Positions 61,642 through 64,000 of a stretch of 64,000 nucleotides of DNA are shown one piece after another (position 1 is the stretch's first letter; the number at the start of each line of letters is the position of its first letter). A program made the position numbers and the translations under genes. This DNA is from Winogradskya humida. Lineage in GTDB: Bacteria > Actinomycetota > Actinomycetes > Mycobacteriales > Micromonosporaceae. The DNA is taken from contig NZ_BOMN01000064.1 of the NCBI RefSeq assembly GCF_016862215.1, positions 16,624 through 80,623 on the forward strand, written 5' to 3'. The notes under the pieces were generated by a model. That model worked only from the letters and a program-made list of their open reading frames with translations, was not told the origin of the DNA and did no database searches.

Positions 61642-62685
61642 ATGCGGTTGGTGACCATCGGGGCCTTCGCGCGGGCAGCGCGGTTGTCACCGAAAGCGCT
61701 GCGCCTCTACGACGAGCTCGGCCTGCTCCCACCGGCCGCCGTCGACGCGGACACCGGCTACCGCTACTACGACCCGGCCCAGCTCGACCGCGCCCGCCTG
61801 GTGGCCTGGCTCCGCCGCCTCGACATGCCCCTCGCCCGGATCCGCTCCGTCTGCTCGCTGCCCGCAGCGGAGGCCGCCGCGGCAATCGCCACGTTCATGG
61901 CCGAAGCCGAGGCCGAGCTGGCCGCCCGATCCCGCCTCGCGACGTTCCTCACCGACTACCTCACCGGCAAAGGAGCCCCCATGCCCGACACCAACCCCAC
62001 CCTCGGCCTGCGCTTCGCCACCGGCTGCGAGATCGGCAAGGTCCGCGAAACCAACCAGGACTTTGCGTACGCAGCAAGCACGCTCCTCGCCGTAGCAGAC
62101 GGAGCCGGTCCCCACGGCGCCGAAGCATCCACCCTCGCCGTCAACACCCTCCGCACCGTGCCCACGGCAGAGCCCTCTCTCGAAGCCCTCACCACCGCCC
62201 TCCACGACGCCGACGAGGCGATCCGGGCCCTTCCCGGCGGCGAACCCCGCCCGATCACCACCCTGACCGCCCTGATCTGGTCCGGCACCCGAATCGCGGT
62301 GGCCCACATCGGCGACACCCGCGCCTACCTGCTCCGATCCGGGCACCTCTCCCGCTTCACCGACGACCACAGCTACGCCCAGCACCTGGTCGACACCGGC
62401 GACCTCCCACCCGGCGACCTGCTCAACCACCCCCAACGGGCGCTCCTGATGCGCGCGCTCGGCTCGAGCGGCGAAGCAGACCTCTCCCTGCGAACAGCCC
62501 TACCCGGTGACCGCTACCTCCTCTGCACCGACGGCCTCTGGACCACAGTCCCCCACCCCGACCTGCACACCCACCTGAGAACCGACTCACCCCAACAAGC
62601 AATCGACAACCTCATGTCCGCAGCCCACGAAGCAGGCGCCCCCGACAACATCGCCTGCGTAGTAGCCGACGTGGTCCCCGCATGA
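61642..62685 (+). CDS. MerR-PP2C fusion: DNA-binding domain joined to Ser/Thr phosphatase
   Basis: 347 residues from the ATG at 61642 (AAGGGGG upstream). Residues 1-110 are a MerR unit (MRLVTIGAFARAARLSPKALRLYDELGLL, YRYYDPAQLDRARLVAWLRRLDMPLARI, coiled helix). After a short linker (GKGAPMPDTNP) comes PP2C: RETNQDFAYA, LLAVADGAGPHGAEAS, AHIGDTRAYLLR, YLLCTDGLW and APDNIACVV, with the metal-binding Asp residues kept. It could couple dephosphorylation to transcription, or use the phosphatase fold as a sensor. Confidence 0.88.
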   Translation: MRLVTIGAFARAARLSPKALRLYDELGLLPPAAVDADTGYRYYDPAQLDRARLVAWLRRLDMPLARIRSVCSLPAAEAAAAIATFMAEAEAELAARSRLATFLTDYLTGKGAPMPDTNPTLGLRFATGCEIGKVRETNQDFAYAASTLLAVADGAGPHGAEASTLAVNTLRTVPTAEPSLEALTTALHDADEAIRALPGGEPRPITTLTALIWSGTRIAVAHIGDTRAYLLRSGHLSRFTDDHSYAQHLVDTGDLPPGDLLNHPQRALLMRALGSSGEADLSLRTALPGDRYLLCTDGLWTTVPHPDLHTHLRTDSPQQAIDNLMSAAHEAGAPDNIACVVADVVPA

Positions 62686-62829
62686 CCCACCCGATCCCGC
62701 CGCGAAGGGCTGACCCACCCGTTCCGCCCCGGATGGCTGACCCCGGCGTTCGGCGTCGTGGGGTGTCGGCTTTGGGCCTTGGAGGAACGGCGGTGTGGCA
62801 GGCGGCTCCTGTGCGGCAGAGTGAACAGC

Positions 62830-63687
62830 ATGGTTCTCCGGTGGAGTGTTATCGGTGCGCCGTCGAGCGCGGGAGCCCGGACGCCTGGTGTGGACAGGGC
62901 ACCGGCGGCGTTGCGGGCCGGCGGGTTGCTGGCCGCGTTCGACGACCGGGGCATCTCCGTGCACGATCTCGGCGACCTGCCCGGCTTTCGGTGGCGCCCC
63001 GATCCGAGCCGGCCGAACGCGCAGAACGCCGGCGCCGTGCTCCGGATGGCGTCCGACCTGGCCGGCGTGGTGGCAACCGCGCCAGGAATGCCGCTGGTGC
63101 TGGGTGGCGACAGCACGGCGACGTGGGGACTTGTCGCGGGAACGGGCAGCCCGGCGTTGGTCTACATCGACGGCACACCGGGCCTGCACACTCCGGAGAC
63201 GCGGCCGGCCGGCAACCTCAGCTCGATGGTTCTGGCTCACCTGCTGGGCCTGCCGGGCTGCGATCTCACGCTGGCCGCGTTCGCGTCGGTGCTGCCTCGC
63301 CGGGTGGTTCTCTACGGCGAGGACCTGCCGGTGGACGACCCCCAGCTCAGCGTCGCCGACCGGCTCCGGCTGTCCCGGATAACCGCCAACGAGGTCCACG
63401 CAGGGCCGGCCAAATCGGCGGCCCGTGCCCGCTTCACCGTCGAGGACGCCGCCGAACATTTCGTGGTCCACGTCGCCGCGGACGTCCTCGCATTTGCCCA
63501 CGCACCCTACGCGGACGAGCCGCAACCGGGTGGTCTGAGCCTGCAGGAACTGACCGGAACCCTCGCCGTCCTGACCGCCAGCCCCCAGTTCGCCGGCCTC
63601 GCCCTGACCAACGTCAACCCGGACCACGTCCCGGACGAACCGGCCCTCGCTCCCCTCATCGAAGCCCTCGCCGCTGGCCTCGCCTGA
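62830..63687 (+). CDS. Degenerate arginase/agmatinase-fold protein
   Basis: 285 residues from the ATG at 62830; GTG at 62821 is an alternative. The order of segments is that of ureohydrolases, but the metal ligands are lost: GGDHS is GGDSTATW, DAHxD is IDGTPGLHT, and SFDIDxxDP is HVAADVLAFAHAP. Without the Mn2+ site it cannot be an ordinary arginase. It may be a regulatory or binding protein. Follows MerR-PP2C after 144 nt. Confidence 0.75.
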   Translation: MVLRWSVIGAPSSAGARTPGVDRAPAALRAGGLLAAFDDRGISVHDLGDLPGFRWRPDPSRPNAQNAGAVLRMASDLAGVVATAPGMPLVLGGDSTATWGLVAGTGSPALVYIDGTPGLHTPETRPAGNLSSMVLAHLLGLPGCDLTLAAFASVLPRRVVLYGEDLPVDDPQLSVADRLRLSRITANEVHAGPAKSAARARFTVEDAAEHFVVHVAADVLAFAHAPYADEPQPGGLSLQELTGTLAVLTASPQFAGLALTNVNPDHVPDEPALAPLIEALAAGLA

Positions 63688-63802
63688 CTGTGAGGCTGGT
63701 GGCGTCGGCTCGTTGATGATGGGCTGGCGGTTGGCAGTGGTAGACGTGATTCTTCGCCTGACCGGCCTTTGTGCCTTCGGCCGGATTTGTCCGTCTCCTA
63801 CT

Positions 63803-63853
63803 GGCGTTCCCAGACGTCCGGCGTTCCCAGACGTCCGGCGTTCCCAGACGTCC
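63803..63853. repeat. 17-bp minisatellite, three copies
   Basis: GGCGTTCCCAGACGTCC at 63803, 63820 and 63837, with a partial copy on each side. It contains the palindrome GACGTC in every unit. In the gene-free end of the window. Confidence 0.9.
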
Positions 63854-63888
63854 GGAACGCAGGTCGGCCGCTCAGGCAGACCGACTGG

Positions 63889-64000
63889 CCGGCGTTGAGG
63901 CCCACGAGGGCGGGGCCGGTGGCCGGCGTTGAGGCCCACGAGGGCGCGGCCGGTGGCCGGCGTTGAGGCCCACGAGGGCGCGGCCGGTGGCCGGCGTTGA
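63889..64000. repeat. 34-bp minisatellite, running off the window
   Basis: A 34-bp unit starting CCGGCGTTGAGGCCCACGAG at 63889, 63923 and 63957, with a fourth beginning at 63991. Near-identical copies. Total length unknown because the window ends. No convincing gene lies from 63688 to here. Confidence 0.9.

Noticed and set aside
63803..64000. The tandem repeats as a CRISPR array
   Set aside because: The repeats are contiguous, with no spacers between units, and no cas gene is present.

Overview
The window is 64 kb of GC-rich chromosomal DNA with high G/C at third codon positions, many GTG starts and dense ATGA or GTGA stop/start overlaps. Together with an S-adenosyl-methyltransferase of the DUF574 type, orphan PadR/TetR/MerR regulators, a GH78 rhamnosidase and a LigD-type polymerase, this points to a filamentous actinomycete, most likely Micromonosporaceae (Actinoplanes-like). 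The genus is an inference. I saw no rRNA, tRNA, CRISPR array, prophage or intact insertion sequence.

Layout. 1-2.8 kb: the end of a TOBE-domain molybdate protein followed by modABC. 2.8-7 kb: hypothetical genes and a divergent TetR / TetX-like monooxygenase pair with a clear operator. 7-10.7 kb: a secreted GH78 alpha-L-rhamnosidase behind a LacI-type operator, ending in a 12-bp perfect terminator hairpin. 11-13 kb: YggT, a GNAT acetyltransferase and a DUF574 methyltransferase. 13-16.6 kb: a PadR-controlled MacB-like ABC transporter. 17-20 kb: a standalone NACHT NTPase (NLR-like, candidate phage defence). 20-24.6 kb: TetR plus a heterodimeric ABC exporter whose two halves are joined by a 30-codon ORF overlapping both.

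24.6-42.5 kb is a surface and matrix region. It holds a 977-residue Calx-beta surface protein behind a c-di-GMP-I (GEMM) riboswitch, a decayed membrane-protein gene, an alkaline phosphatase and a GH16 glucanase. It continues with an exopolysaccharide cluster: a kinase-like protein, a PH-like membrane protein, a sulfotransferase, a flippase, a GT2, a Wzz/tyrosine-kinase-like protein with a ruined nucleotide site, a secreted beta-propeller, a PssD-PssE fusion and the initiating polyprenyl-phosphate sugar transferase. No Wzy polymerase is visible. The set suggests a sulfated cell-surface polysaccharide.

43-46.9 kb is a redox operon: a Ser/Asp/Thr-rich exported protein, ApbE flavin transferase, a ferric-reductase-like membrane protein with a long repetitive tail, a NuoF-like flavoprotein and a 3-Cys ferredoxin. 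47-52.1 kb holds two ABC-2 exporters, one in an operon with a NarL/LiaR-type two-component system. 52.3-59.4 kb: RNase HI, a luciferase-like monooxygenase, an epoxide hydrolase, an extracellular intradiol dioxygenase, a DEDDh exonuclease, an ArsR/MFS pair and a LigD-type polymerase. 59.4-64 kb: two small membrane proteins, a LacI regulator, a MerR-PP2C fusion, a degenerate arginase-fold protein and minisatellites running off the end.

The strongest leads for something undescribed are the NACHT protein, the c-di-GMP-linked surface protein beside a sulfated-EPS locus, the small ORF inside the ABC exporter, the MerR-PP2C fusion, and a gap-free 183-nt element found in the two longest gene-free gaps of the first 15 kb.
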